The notes beneath the pieces are model-generated. The model ran no database searches. It had not been told where the DNA came from and saw only the letters and a program-made list of their open reading frames with translations. The position numbers and the translations under genes are program-made. Shown here piece by piece: positions 34,310 through 44,351 of a stretch of 64,000 nt of DNA. How positions within the stretch are numbered: the first letter of the stretch is position 1; the number at the start of each line of letters is the position of its first letter. Where the stretch lies: positions 246,701 to 310,700 of the forward strand of contig NZ_JACHGF010000006.1 of NCBI RefSeq assembly GCF_014202275.1. The letters are read 5' to 3'. The DNA is from Rhabdobacter roseus. Lineage in GTDB: Bacteria > Bacteroidota > Bacteroidia > Cytophagales > Spirosomataceae.

Positions 34310-34595
34310 AGCCGATCTCGTGCCGATAGCATTCCAGCCGTGTTTTAAATCGTAGCCTGCGGTATCTTAAACCGCAACTTCCCGCCGCGATTTGCAAATT
34401 AAATCCTGCTCGACGTCGCCGTTCAGGAGCGGGAATCCCGGTACCTCTCATTTTATTTTTTATGGGAATAAGGTTAATTTCCGGCTTTTTCAGTCTTTAA
34501 CTAGTACACCCTTGTCCAAAAGCAGCGGCTCCGGCCGGGTACTTTACCAAATTGTCATACGCTTACTTCCATTCATTCCTATTTCTAACGCCTGC

Positions 34596-35831
34596 ATGAA
34601 AAAGAAAAAGGCATCGACCGCGCTCGGTTATATGCTACTATGGTTCATTGCTTTTCCAACCGCCTCGGTCCTGGCCCAGCCCAAGCCTCCGGGTACTTTT
34701 GAGCTCAAAGACGGCGACCGGGTGGTTTTTCTGGGAAATTCCCTGTTCGAAAACGACCTGCCGTACGGGTACCTGGAGTTGGCTCTGGCCACCCGCTGGC
34801 CCCACCGCAACGTAACTTACCGCAACCTCGGCTGGACCGGCGACACGGTCTGGGGCGAGGCGCGCAGCTATTTTACCAATCCACCTACCGCCTACGACCT
34901 GCTGATGGATCAGCTGACCAAGGCGCAGCCCACGGTAGTGTTCATTGCCTACGGCGGCATCGAGGCCCTGGAAGGCGAAGCGGGCCTGCCGCGCTTCCGG
35001 GAAGGCCTCCAAAAACTACTCGACAAGGTAGATGAGCTCGGAGCTAGAGCCGTACTTTTGTCGCCCATTCCGGTCACGACGGCCACGGCCGCCGTGGCGA
35101 CGGCCGCCGAGCGCAACGCCAAGCTGGAAATGTACGCCTCGGCGGTGGCCAAAATGGCCGTGGAGCGCGGAAAGCCGTTCATTGATCTGTACGGTCCCAT
35201 GCGGGAAGCGGCCGCGCAGGTACCTGTGTCCGACAACGGCATTCACCTCAACGAAACCGGCTACTACTACCTGGCGCTGGCGCTGGAAAAAGGGCTGGGC
35301 CTGGCCCAGCGCGGCGGGCAAACGACCCTGACCGTCAGTAAAAACAGTGCGCAGGCCTCGGCTCCGGCCAAAATCCTGGCGGCTACCAAGCCGGGCGAAA
35401 GCCTGAGATTCACCATCGAAGAAAAAAACCTACCCCTCCCACTACCGAAAGAAGGCGGTACCCCGGTCCGTCAGGAACAGGTACTTAAGGTACTTGGGCT
35501 CAAGAAAGGATTCTATACGCTCACGGCCGACGGCGCGCCGGTGGCGACGGCCTCGGCTCAGGACTGGGCGGCGGGCGTAGCGCTGAGCCACGCGCCATCC
35601 TACCGGCAGGTGAGCCAGCTACAGGAAATGATCTTCAAAAAGAACGAATTGTTTTTTCACCAGTATCGTCCCCAAAACCGCACCTACATCCTGGGGTTCC
35701 GCTCCTATGAGCAAGGCCGGCACGTGCAGGGTCTGGCGGAGCTGGGTCTTATTATCAAATGGCTGGAAGGACAAATTGCGTTGCAAGGCCAGCCGAAATC
35801 ACCCGTTTATGAGCTTACCCTCCTCAAGTAG
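34596..35831 (+). CDS. Exported SGNH/GDSL hydrolase
   Basis: A 411-aa protein from the ATG at 34596; the upstream open extension to 34392 lacks conservation. The signal peptide ends near ASVLAQ. Block I reads VVFLGNSLFEN, block II YRNLGWTGDTVWGEAR, block III VFIAYGGIEAL, and block V DNGIHLNETGYYY, together forming the SGNH hydrolase core over residues 35-245. The C-terminal 165 residues are not recognised. Such proteins sit next to PVC-type CxxCH dehydrogenases in many Bacteroidota and Planctomycetes. Here the stop is 5 bp before the next start, a tight operon. The likely task is removal of acyl or similar groups from a carbohydrate. Confidence 0.88.
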   Translation: MKKKKASTALGYMLLWFIAFPTASVLAQPKPPGTFELKDGDRVVFLGNSLFENDLPYGYLELALATRWPHRNVTYRNLGWTGDTVWGEARSYFTNPPTAYDLLMDQLTKAQPTVVFIAYGGIEALEGEAGLPRFREGLQKLLDKVDELGARAVLLSPIPVTTATAAVATAAERNAKLEMYASAVAKMAVERGKPFIDLYGPMREAAAQVPVSDNGIHLNETGYYYLALALEKGLGLAQRGGQTTLTVSKNSAQASAPAKILAATKPGESLRFTIEEKNLPLPLPKEGGTPVRQEQVLKVLGLKKGFYTLTADGAPVATASAQDWAAGVALSHAPSYRQVSQLQEMIFKKNELFFHQYRPQNRTYILGFRSYEQGRHVQGLAELGLIIKWLEGQIALQGQPKSPVYELTLLK

Positions 35832-35836
35832 TTATC

Positions 35837-38800
35837 ATGAAAGAAATAAAAAATAAACGATTTTTTTACGGGGTACTTAGTATTCCGGTGTTACTGATTG
35901 TTACGGCCCTGATTCAGCAGAATTACCAAAAGGAAGTACCCCGTCCGGACATCCAGCGCGAGTTGGAGTCGTTTCGGGTGGCGGAAGGCTTTGAGGTGAC
36001 GCTCTTTGCGGCGGAGCCGCTGGTAGCCAAGCCCATCCAGATGAACTGGGACGCCGACGGGCGGCTGTGGGTCGTGAGCAGCACGGCCTATCCGCACCTA
36101 AAGACGGGCGAACAGGCCAACGACAAGATATTTGTTCTGGAAGATACCGACGGCGACGGCAAGGCCGACAAATCCACCATTTTTGCCGAGGGCTTGCTGA
36201 CGCCCACCGGCATTCTGCCCGGCGATGGCGGCGTGTACGTGGCCAATTCGACGGAAATCCTGCACTTCATGGATACCGATGGCGATGGCAAAGCCGACAA
36301 GAAACGCCGCGTACTTACCGGCTTCGGTACCGCCGATACCCACCACCTCATCCATACTTTTCGCTGGGGGCCCGAGGGGCGGCTTTACTTCAACCAGTCG
36401 ATCTACATCTATAGCCACGTCGAGACGCCCGCGGGCATCAAGCGCCTGGAAGGTGGCGGGGTGTGGAAATTACAGCCCCAAACCCTGGAGCTGGACGTGT
36501 ACGCCAAGGGGCTGATCAATCCCTGGGGCTTACTCTTCGACCGCTGGGGGCAGTCTTTCCTGACCGACGGCGCGGGCGGTGAAGGCATCAACTACGCTTT
36601 TCCGGGCGCTACCTTCGTTACGGCCCCCGGAGCCGAGCGGATCATTCGGGGCCTCAATCCCGGCCAGCCCAAGCACAGTGGTTTGGAGGTTATTTCGGGC
36701 CGGCACCTGCCGGAGGCCTGGCAGGGTAGTTTGATCACCAACGACTTCCGGGCCAACCGCATCAACCGCTTCAAACTCGAAGAGCAGGGGAGTGGCTACG
36801 CCTCCAAGCAGGCCGAAGATCTGCTCTGGACGGATCACGTGGCGTTTCGTCCGGTGGATATTTCCGTGGGACCCGATGGTGCCATCTACGTAGCCGACTG
36901 GTACAATCCCATCATTCAGCACGGCGAAGTCGATTTTCACGACCCGCGCCGCGATCAGCAGCACGGCCGGATCTGGCGGATTACGGCCAAAGGCCGCCCG
37001 TTGGTCAAAAAGCCCGCCCTCAGCAAAGCTTCCGTGACGGAGCTACTGGAAACCCTGAAGTCGCCCGAAGACTGGACCCGCAACCAGGCCCGGCAGGTAC
37101 TTAAGGAACGCGGCGCCACGGCGGTAGTACCTACGCTACAAACATGGATAAATGGCCTGAACAAGCAGGATGCGGAGTACGAGCACCACCTGCTGGAGGC
37201 CCTGTGGGTATACCAAGCGCTGGAGGTAGTGAATGAGCCCTTGCTGCGAAGCCTACTGAACGCCCAACGCCACCAGGCCCGGGCGGCGGCGCTGCGGGCC
37301 CTGCAACTGTGGGCTCCCAAAATCAATGACGTACCGGCCATACTCACCAAATCCGTGGCCGATCCGCACCCGCAGGTACGGCTGGAGGCCGTGATCGCGC
37401 TGCGCCAACTACCTACTGCGGAGGCCGCCCGTACGGCCTTGGCGGCGCTGGATGCCCCCATGGATGAATTCCTCGATTTTGCCCTTTGGCAAACCCTGCG
37501 CGAGCTACAACCCGCCTGGATGGCCCGACAGAAAGCCGAGCCGAACTTCCTGGGCGACGCCCGCAAAACGACCTTTGCGCTGAAGTCGGTGAGCCAGCCC
37601 GAGGCCGTGGCGCAGCTGGTTCAGCTTTACCAAAAAGACCAGGTACCCGACGAGTACCAGAAAGACGTCCTGAGCTCGCTGGCCAAATGGGGTACCGCCG
37701 CCGATCTGACGGTGCTTTTTGATAAGGCCGTAGGTGCAGGTACCTCGCCAAACAACCACGTAGCGGCACAACTGGCAGCGCTCGAAGAGGCCGCCCGCCA
37801 GCGCGGCGTCAAGCCCAACCGGGACTTGGACCGCATTGCCCGGTTTTTAGAACATGAAGACGAAGCCGTGGCCCTCAGCGCCCTGCGGCTGACTGGCTAT
37901 TGGCAATTGGAAGCCCTGAGCGACCGCCTGACGCGCCTGGCGCAGACGGGCGATAAAAACCGGAAAAAGGCGGCTTTAGGCGCTTTGGCGGCGATGAATA
38001 AGAGCAAAGCCCAACCGGTACTGACCGAGATGGCCACCGGAAAAAATACCCCCGAGCTACGGCAACTGGCCACGGCGCAGCTCGTCGCGCTGAATGCGAC
38101 TGAGGCGGCGCGGATCGGAGCAGAGCTCCTGCGTACCCTGCCGCCACAGACGGATGTGTCGGATCTTTTTCAGGCTTTTTTGGCCAATAAACAAGGAACC
38201 CGCGCGCTGGCTGAGCAGCTCACTACCCAAAAAATACCGGAAAGCATGGCCAAGGCGGGACGGCAAACGTTGCAGCGCCAGGTACCTTTTAACCGGCAAA
38301 AAGACGAAAACATTGTACTGCTGATCAAGGCACTGGAGGCGTCCGGAGGTACTTTGCCCCCGGAACGCATGCCGCAGGAACTGAACGAGCGCGATATTAT
38401 CAACCTGGCCAATGCCGTTAAAACTTCCGCCGACCCGGTTAAGGGCGAGCTCGTCTTTCGGAAAAGTACCCTGAGCTGTCTGACCTGCCACGCCATCGGC
38501 GGGGCCGGGGGGCTTATCGGTCCGGATCTAAGCAGCTTGGGTACCAGTTCGCCGGTCGAGACCATCATTCGCTCGATCGTGTACCCCAATGAATCCATCA
38601 AGGAAGGCTACGAACTGAAGCGGGCCGTGAAAAAAGACGGCGGCGAACTAATGGGGTACCTGGTGAGTGAAGGTACCTCGGAGATCGTGATGCGCGACGT
38701 GTCGGGCCGAGAGGTGTCTATCGCCAAGAGCCAGGTGCAGGTACTGGAGAAAGTACCCGGCTCGCTGATGCCCGCCGGGCTGACCGCCAGCCTGGAAAAA

Positions 38801-39316
38801 GAGGAGTTTGTCAATCTGGTAGGGTACCTCTCCAAGCTAGGCGAATCGGGATCATTCCGGGTACCTACGGCGCGGTTTGTGCGCCGCTGGGAGGCCGCTC
38901 CAGACAGCAAAGAGCTGGCCAAAAAACTCCGGGACGAGGGGCTGGGGTACCTTGTCAAAGCCCAGACCAAAGTACCTTACCTGCCCGCTTACAGCCAGGT
39001 AGCCGGGGATTTGCCCCTGGCCGAGCTACCCGTCGTGGAAGCAGGCCCCAACAAGCGGTACAGCGTCGTCCGGTTTGAGGTGGAGGTACTTACGCCAGGT
39101 ACCTTGAGTTTGGCGCTGAATTCCACCGCCGGAATAACGGCCTGGGCGGGCTCAAAAGCCCTCAAGCCAACGGGTCAAACGCTGGTGGCGGAGCTGCCGC
39201 AAGGTACCCACGTCCTTACGCTGGCGCTGGATAGAAGTACCTTCAAAGAAAGTACCCTCAGCGTGCAGCTGCTAGACGGTGGCACGGCCCAAACCCGGTT
39301 GATTATGGGGCGGTAG
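35837..39316 (+). CDS. PVC-type heme-binding CxxCH dehydrogenase-like protein
   Basis: A 1159-aa protein. An N-terminal membrane anchor/signal (FFYGVLSIPVLLIVTALI) leads to a soluble-glucose-dehydrogenase-like propeller (about 45-390: FRVAEGFEVTLFAAEPLVAKP, MNWDADGRLWVV, LEDTDGDGKADK, FRPVDISVGPDGAIYVADWYNP). HEAT repeats follow (about 395-840), then a c-type cytochrome domain with Cys881, Cys884 and His885 (CLTCH), and a C-terminal beta-rich domain. This is the TIGR02604/TIGR02603 family. Electrons from an unknown sugar or alcohol would pass to the heme. It is translated with the SGNH hydrolase just upstream. Substrate unknown. Confidence 0.92.
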   Translation: MKEIKNKRFFYGVLSIPVLLIVTALIQQNYQKEVPRPDIQRELESFRVAEGFEVTLFAAEPLVAKPIQMNWDADGRLWVVSSTAYPHLKTGEQANDKIFVLEDTDGDGKADKSTIFAEGLLTPTGILPGDGGVYVANSTEILHFMDTDGDGKADKKRRVLTGFGTADTHHLIHTFRWGPEGRLYFNQSIYIYSHVETPAGIKRLEGGGVWKLQPQTLELDVYAKGLINPWGLLFDRWGQSFLTDGAGGEGINYAFPGATFVTAPGAERIIRGLNPGQPKHSGLEVISGRHLPEAWQGSLITNDFRANRINRFKLEEQGSGYASKQAEDLLWTDHVAFRPVDISVGPDGAIYVADWYNPIIQHGEVDFHDPRRDQQHGRIWRITAKGRPLVKKPALSKASVTELLETLKSPEDWTRNQARQVLKERGATAVVPTLQTWINGLNKQDAEYEHHLLEALWVYQALEVVNEPLLRSLLNAQRHQARAAALRALQLWAPKINDVPAILTKSVADPHPQVRLEAVIALRQLPTAEAARTALAALDAPMDEFLDFALWQTLRELQPAWMARQKAEPNFLGDARKTTFALKSVSQPEAVAQLVQLYQKDQVPDEYQKDVLSSLAKWGTAADLTVLFDKAVGAGTSPNNHVAAQLAALEEAARQRGVKPNRDLDRIARFLEHEDEAVALSALRLTGYWQLEALSDRLTRLAQTGDKNRKKAALGALAAMNKSKAQPVLTEMATGKNTPELRQLATAQLVALNATEAARIGAELLRTLPPQTDVSDLFQAFLANKQGTRALAEQLTTQKIPESMAKAGRQTLQRQVPFNRQKDENIVLLIKALEASGGTLPPERMPQELNERDIINLANAVKTSADPVKGELVFRKSTLSCLTCHAIGGAGGLIGPDLSSLGTSSPVETIIRSIVYPNESIKEGYELKRAVKKDGGELMGYLVSEGTSEIVMRDVSGREVSIAKSQVQVLEKVPGSLMPAGLTASLEKEEFVNLVGYLSKLGESGSFRVPTARFVRRWEAAPDSKELAKKLRDEGLGYLVKAQTKVPYLPAYSQVAGDLPLAELPVVEAGPNKRYSVVRFEVEVLTPGTLSLALNSTAGITAWAGSKALKPTGQTLVAELPQGTHVLTLALDRSTFKESTLSVQLLDGGTAQTRLIMGR

Positions 39317-39460
39317 GGGTACTTTGGTGTAAACTTGCTATTGATTAGTTTTTTTAATGTACCGAGGATTTTAAACGCAGCCAAGAAGGGGGGCACTGCC
39401 TCCCCTTGGCATGGCATTTATAGGGTACTTTACGAAGTACCTATCCCTACTTCCCTTACC

Positions 39461-39901
39461 ATGCACGCAAGCGATGAACTGGAGCGGTTTCTGACGGGCC
39501 AAGAGAATGTATATCCGGTAGCCTTACAGGAAATAAAAAACGGACGGAAGCGGAGCCACTGGATGTGGTTTGTCTTTCCGCAGGTAGTCGGGCTGGGCCA
39601 GACCGAAACGTCCAGGTACTACGGCATCCAGAGCCGCGAGGAAGCGCTAAGGTACCTTCATCACCCGGTGCTGGGCAAGCGGCTGGTTGAAATCTCCGAA
39701 GCCTTGCTGACGGTTGAAAACAAAACCGCCTCAGCGATTTTTGGCTATCCCGATGATCTGAAATTGAAATCGAGTATGACGTTGTTTAGTGCCGTGAGTG
39801 AGGAAGGGTCGGTTTTTCAAAGGGTACTTGACCGGTACTTTGCGGGCGAGGAAGACGATAAAACGAAGCAGATCCTGAACCGGATGCAGGCGCAAGGATA
39901 A
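39461..39901 (+). CDS. DUF1810 family protein
   Basis: A 146-aa protein from the ATG at 39461; the upstream 42 codons look like intergenic DNA. The family pattern is clear: LERFLTGQE, NGRKRSHWMWFVFPQVVGLGQTE, YYGIQSREEALRYLHHPVLGKRLVEI. It is a small cytoplasmic protein of unknown function, typically about 140 aa. It stands alone after the CxxCH protein gene, separated by 144 bp that contain GTAC motifs, including a near-palindromic pair around 39424-39441. Confidence 0.9.
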   Translation: MHASDELERFLTGQENVYPVALQEIKNGRKRSHWMWFVFPQVVGLGQTETSRYYGIQSREEALRYLHHPVLGKRLVEISEALLTVENKTASAIFGYPDDLKLKSSMTLFSAVSEEGSVFQRVLDRYFAGEEDDKTKQILNRMQAQG

Positions 39902-39933
39902 CTCCTTTTGTCATTGATCAAAGTACCCCAAAA

Positions 39934-39975
39934 AGGAAAAGGGCGCTCGCCCTGATTGGCACAGCAGGACGAGCG
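39934..39975 (-). terminator. Rho-independent terminator of the VCBS gene
   Basis: CGCTCGCCCTG (39944-39954) and CAGGACGAGCG (39965-39975) form an 11-bp stem with one mismatch or G-U pair and a 10-nt loop. On the minus strand CCCTTTTCCTTTTTGG follows. The element lies 16 bp past the stop codon at 39991. Confidence 0.75.
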
Positions 39976-39990
39976 AGTTACCGCAGGTAC

Positions 39991-41202
39991 CTACTTCTTC
40001 ATTCGGTTTTCAAATAAATATACCCCGTTTTTGTTCGCAACGACGATGTCGGGTTTTCGGTCGTTGTTGATGTCCTGCACCACGATGTTGAGCCCGGCAC
40101 CCGAGTCGTTGTCGATGACGTGCTCCTGCCAGTAGGGCGTCTTTCCGGGCGTAAACGTAAAGTACAGCAGCATAGCCGCGTCGGCGTCGCCGGGGTCGCG
40201 GCCGTGGTGCGCCAGGAAGCGCTTGCCGGTGATGTACTCGGCGCGGCCGTCGCCGTTGAGGTCGGCCATGAGGGAGGAGTGGGTTTGGGCGGTGGTGGTG
40301 CTCATGAGGTGGGTCACGAAGTTGAGGGTACCTTGCTCGTCCACTACCTGCTCGTGCCACCAAACGCCCAGCGCGTGGGCCGAGGCACTCACCACGTCGT
40401 TTTTGCCGTCGCCGTTGACGTCCAGTACCTGCATGTGCGAGCAGGCTTCGCCCAGGTTGGCCGGATGAAACACCCAGTTGCCCGCCGTGGGGTCAGAGGT
40501 ACCTTCAAACCATCCTTCCCGCACCACCACGTCCTTGATGCCATCGTGGTTGACGTCCCCGTAGCCAATGCCGTGCGAGAAAGCTTCCGTGCCAGGTACC
40601 TTTTCCCGGCTCATGGCGAAGCGCTTCCAGGTGGTATCGCCCGGCTTGGAAGGCGATTTCAGCCAGATGATCTGCTTCTTGTCTTTGTCGCCGCAGAGGA
40701 TATCCAGCCGCCCGTCGCCGTCGATGTCCACAAAGGCCGGCGATTCGTTGGCTACGCCCACCGAGTCAGCGATGATGTGCTTCTTCCAGGTACCGGAGGT
40801 ACTTTTGGGGTTCTCGAACCAAAAGGCAGGCTTGCCCGGAAAGTCGATAATCACGACGTCGTCCCAGCCGTCCTGGTTCACGTCCATGCCCAGGTTCAGG
40901 AACGAATTGCTGTATTCCTTGCGCGGCTCGAAGGTGCGCGAAGGAGCCAGCTCGTGGCGCTTCCAGGTGGGGGCCTCAAACCAGTAGTAGCCCGCGATGA
41001 TGTCCAGCCGACCGTCCTTGTTGAGGTCGGCCACGGCTACCCCTTCGGAGATGAAGTCGCCGGTGAGCTTGGTTTTCTTGAAGTCCTTGGACGTAAAAGG
41101 AGCGGGCTTCGCTTGGCCGTAGGCCGAGGCCGTCCAGAAGTACCCCAGCAGCAGGATGGTGCCCGCCAAGTACCTCCAGGTTGGGTGATGTTTCGTATTC
41201 AT
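39991..41202 (-). CDS. Exported VCBS/FG-GAP repeat protein
   Basis: A 403-aa protein. The signal peptide ends near TASAYGQ. The mature part is a beta-propeller with repeated Ca-binding VCBS units: ADLNKDGRLDIIAG, MDVNQDGWDDVVI, VDIDGDGRLDILCG, GDVNHDGIKDVVV, LDVNGDGKNDVVS, ADLNGDGRAEYITG and QDINNDRKPDIVVA. Members are secreted or surface proteins with structural, binding or occasional lyase roles. It is downstream of the cupredoxin-dehydrogenase gene (43-bp gap, same strand), and the two are probably co-transcribed. The exact role is unknown. Confidence 0.88.
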   Translation of the reverse strand: MNTKHHPTWRYLAGTILLLGYFWTASAYGQAKPAPFTSKDFKKTKLTGDFISEGVAVADLNKDGRLDIIAGYYWFEAPTWKRHELAPSRTFEPRKEYSNSFLNLGMDVNQDGWDDVVIIDFPGKPAFWFENPKSTSGTWKKHIIADSVGVANESPAFVDIDGDGRLDILCGDKDKKQIIWLKSPSKPGDTTWKRFAMSREKVPGTEAFSHGIGYGDVNHDGIKDVVVREGWFEGTSDPTAGNWVFHPANLGEACSHMQVLDVNGDGKNDVVSASAHALGVWWHEQVVDEQGTLNFVTHLMSTTTAQTHSSLMADLNGDGRAEYITGKRFLAHHGRDPGDADAAMLLYFTFTPGKTPYWQEHVIDNDSGAGLNIVVQDINNDRKPDIVVANKNGVYLFENRMKK

Positions 41203-41245
41203 TGGTTGGTCATTTTAACTACCCAAAAGGAAAAAAGGGTACTGC

Positions 41246-44128
41246 TTAGTCGTGCTGGTGCGCGGTGTTTGGGGTACTTCCCAGGAGCTTGCCCAGCAGC
41301 ATTTGACTCTCGTGGGTATCGTGTGAATCAAGCTTACCCAGCCGCTCGTTGAGTTCTTTCAGGATTTTCTTAGCCTCGTCGGTATCCATGGCCGCCACGC
41401 GCTGAATGGTGTAAGTCAGTATTTTGGGCATTTTGGACTTTTCGGCCAGTTGGATGGCTCGCTTGATGTCCAGTTCGGCCAGGGGCTCGGCGGCGTACCA
41501 CAGCATCAGGGGGAGGTTGTGGTCGTTTTGGTCTTCCACCTTTTGCACGAGCGCATCCAGCACACCCCAGCGCTGGCCGGGCTCCAGCCTCAGCAGGGCG
41601 GAGGCCAGGTAGAGGCGTACGAGTGCGGAGGGGTCTTTTTGGGCCAGGGCTTCCAACTGTTTCAGTGCCTCCGGCGAAACAGACTTGTCTTCCGCCAATA
41701 GCTGGATCGCCCAGCTTCTTACGTACTCACTTTCGTGGCTCAGCAGCGCGGTGAGCTCCTTGTCGGTAAGCCCCTTGGTGACGTGCAGCGTCCAGAGCGC
41801 CCGCAGCTTGCGCGTCTCATCCGGATTCTTCGCCAGTATGTCTTTCAGGGCTTTGTGTACCTTTTTATTGGGGCCGCGTTCCTGCAAGAGAGCCCGGGCT
41901 TGTCGTACGTACCATTCGTTTTGGTGGAGCTGGTACTTCACCAGCTCCAGGTCAGAGGCTTTGGTGAGGTCCACTTTTACCCACTTATCGTTTTCGTGGG
42001 TAATCTTAAAAATACGCCCCATGGTTTTGTCGTGCACGTCGGGGTTGTTGCTGTGGCACTGGTTCTTGTCGTACCAGTCGATGGCGTACACCGAGCCGCT
42101 GGCGTCGTACTTGAAGTTCAGCCACTGCGACCAGGAGTCGTTCATGGCCATGAAGTCGGGCCGGTGCGTGACCTGGTAGCCCGAGCCCGCCCGCATCGGG
42201 TGGTCGATATTGAGCCGGGCCCCGTTGATGTTGTTCATAAAAATATCGTTGCGGTACTCCTTGGGCCAGCTGCCGCCCAGGTAGATCATCGCCCCGGCGT
42301 GCGCGTGCCCGCCTCCGGCTGAGGCCGAGCGGAAGTTGCCCGCGTGGGGACCGCGCTCGCCCACAAAGTGTACGTGGTCGGCGTGGGTTTTGATATCGTC
42401 GTAGGTGTAGGGGTTAAAATGCTTCCCGGCCTGCCGCTTGTAGCGCGCACCCTGAATGACGTGGTACATGTGCGGAATCACGCAGACGGTAATGAAAGGA
42501 TGCCCGTAGTCGTTGAAATCAATGCCCCAGGGATTACTGGTGCCTTCGGCAAAAACCTCAAACTGCTGCGTGGTAGGGTGGTAGCGCCACACCCCGGCGT
42601 TGATCTTGGTACGCTGGGCGTCGGGGGTACCTGGCTTGCCCACGTTGGAATGCGTAAACACCCCGTGCGTGCCGTAGAGCCAGCCGTCGGGCCCCCAGCG
42701 CAGGCTGTTAAGTACTTCGTGCGTATCCTGGGTACCCCAGCCGTTGAGAAGTACCTGCGGCGGACCGGCGGGCTTGTCATTCTTGGCATCGATGGGAATA
42801 TACAGCAGGTTAGGTGCCGCACCCAGCCACACGCCGCCCATACCCAGCTCAATCCCACTCACCAGGTTGAGGCCTTCGATAAAGACTTTCCGGCTGTCCA
42901 GGGTTCCGTCGCCGTTGGTATCTTCCAGGATCAGGATGCGGTCTTTACCCTGGCCTTCGGGGGCGGGAATCGGGTAGGTGTGGGCTTCCACTACCCAGAG
43001 CCGACCGCGGGCGTCGATCGTGAAGGCGATCGGACGAACAATATCCGGCTCGGCGGCGGCCAGGGTTATCTTGAAGCCCTGCGGCGGGGTCATGGCTTTG
43101 GCGGCTTCCGGACCGGAAAGACCGGCGTTCAGGACGGGGTCCAGCGGCGGCAGGATGATGATATCCTTTTTCAGCAGCTCGTTCGGAAACTCGGGGCGGC
43201 TAGGGTAGAAGAGGAAGTCGTCAAAATTGATGTGCGCCCACTTGTCATCGGCGATGTACGGAATTTGCGAAATCCCCGTCTCGTTGTCGACAATGCGGAT
43301 GAATATTTCTTCGCCCAGGTACGGTTGCAGATCCACCACCACGGGCTGTAGGGTAGCCCGGCCCTGGCCCGTCACCTGGTAAATGATGCTATCCCGGCTG
43401 GCCAGCACCAGCTCCACGCGGGTGTCTACCAAGGCCCCGCCCGACACCCGAAAGGCCGCAAAAGGCTGGATGATTTTGAAGGGAACGGACGTTAAGGTAC
43501 CTGTTTGCTTGGCGTTTACCGTGCCGCCGCTGCTCAGGAAGTACTTGCCTTCAAAGCCAATGTTCATCTCCTTCTCGTGCACCGGCGAAGGGTCCTGGTT
43601 AAAGAGCGGATTGACGAAAGCGTCGCCGGTGGCGGTCCAGTCTTTCAACGTACCCGTTTCAAAGTTCAGGTTCAGCGGCTGGCCGTTGCGGGCAGGTACT
43701 TGTCCGGCCACCGTTTTGTCCGAAATGGCTCCCTCCACCACCTCAAAGCTCCCCACCATGCCCGCCGCGCGGTGTCCCGGCACCGAGCAGTAGTAGGTGT
43801 CGCTTTGTTGGGCCACAAACGTAATGCTGGTACTGGTCCCTTTTTCCAGGATGGTTTTGCTCTTGAGGCCCAGCTTGTCCAGGGCGATGTCGTGCGTCAT
43901 GACCTCACCGTTGGTAATCGTAATCCGTACCCGGTCGCCTTTGTTGGCGCGCAGGGTAGGATTGCGGGCGCCGTCTTTGCTAAAGTACCCCAGCATGGTG
44001 GCTTCCAGGGCGTAGTCGCGGTCGTATTTCAGCGTATCCTGCACGAAGCGGGTGGGCCGCTCGGCGCGGGAGGTCGTTGTAAAAAAGAGCGGCAAAAGGG
44101 CCAGTAAAAGAAGACGAAAAGTATACAT
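41246..44128 (-). CDS. Cupredoxin domain fused to a PVC-type dehydrogenase propeller and HEAT repeats
   Basis: A 960-aa exported protein. After the signal (residues 1-22), residues about 35-135 form a plastocyanin/azurin-like cupredoxin with all four type 1 copper ligands visible: His79 (MTHD), Cys114, His119 and Met124 in the standard CxxxxHxxxxM spacing. A carbohydrate-binding-like beta-sandwich follows (about 150-310). The sugar-dehydrogenase propeller of the CxxCH family comes next (about 345-700: GFKITLAAAEPDIVRPIAF, RGRLWVVEAHTYPIP, EDTNGDGTLDSRKVF), and HEAT-like repeats end the protein. There is no CxxCH heme motif anywhere. The copper domain may therefore replace cytochrome c as electron acceptor or carrier. 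Operon partner: the VCBS gene. Confidence 0.9.
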   Translation of the reverse strand: MYTFRLLLLALLPLFFTTTSRAERPTRFVQDTLKYDRDYALEATMLGYFSKDGARNPTLRANKGDRVRITITNGEVMTHDIALDKLGLKSKTILEKGTSTSITFVAQQSDTYYCSVPGHRAAGMVGSFEVVEGAISDKTVAGQVPARNGQPLNLNFETGTLKDWTATGDAFVNPLFNQDPSPVHEKEMNIGFEGKYFLSSGGTVNAKQTGTLTSVPFKIIQPFAAFRVSGGALVDTRVELVLASRDSIIYQVTGQGRATLQPVVVDLQPYLGEEIFIRIVDNETGISQIPYIADDKWAHINFDDFLFYPSRPEFPNELLKKDIIILPPLDPVLNAGLSGPEAAKAMTPPQGFKITLAAAEPDIVRPIAFTIDARGRLWVVEAHTYPIPAPEGQGKDRILILEDTNGDGTLDSRKVFIEGLNLVSGIELGMGGVWLGAAPNLLYIPIDAKNDKPAGPPQVLLNGWGTQDTHEVLNSLRWGPDGWLYGTHGVFTHSNVGKPGTPDAQRTKINAGVWRYHPTTQQFEVFAEGTSNPWGIDFNDYGHPFITVCVIPHMYHVIQGARYKRQAGKHFNPYTYDDIKTHADHVHFVGERGPHAGNFRSASAGGGHAHAGAMIYLGGSWPKEYRNDIFMNNINGARLNIDHPMRAGSGYQVTHRPDFMAMNDSWSQWLNFKYDASGSVYAIDWYDKNQCHSNNPDVHDKTMGRIFKITHENDKWVKVDLTKASDLELVKYQLHQNEWYVRQARALLQERGPNKKVHKALKDILAKNPDETRKLRALWTLHVTKGLTDKELTALLSHESEYVRSWAIQLLAEDKSVSPEALKQLEALAQKDPSALVRLYLASALLRLEPGQRWGVLDALVQKVEDQNDHNLPLMLWYAAEPLAELDIKRAIQLAEKSKMPKILTYTIQRVAAMDTDEAKKILKELNERLGKLDSHDTHESQMLLGKLLGSTPNTAHQHD

Positions 44129-44268
44129 AAAGAAAAAACGTATTTTCAGAAAGTATGGTAAAAGCTTAATGTAAAAGGATGTTTCGAAAACTAAAGTACC
44201 CCCAGCTCAGGACCTACTTATTCATGCGACAAACTACCAGGGGCAGACCGCCGCTACCCCTTTTTTGC

Positions 44269-44276
44269 TACATTTG
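44269..44276 (+). promoter_or_regulatory. Possible -7 box before the PHB-depolymerase-like gene
   Basis: TACATTTG matches TAnnTTTG and lies 76 bp upstream of the ATG at 44352. The -33 element is not recognisable. Confidence 0.35.
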
Positions 44277-44351
44277 CCGGAGCGGTTTGCGCGCCCCGCC
44301 TGTGGGGCCAGGAGCCTTAGGTGCTTAACTAGAGACAGACAAGATAACGCC

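Noticed and set aside
40120..41352. 410-aa plus-strand frame
   Set aside because: Antisense shadow of the VCBS repeat protein; its own sequence is repetitive Val/Gly/His text without a fold.
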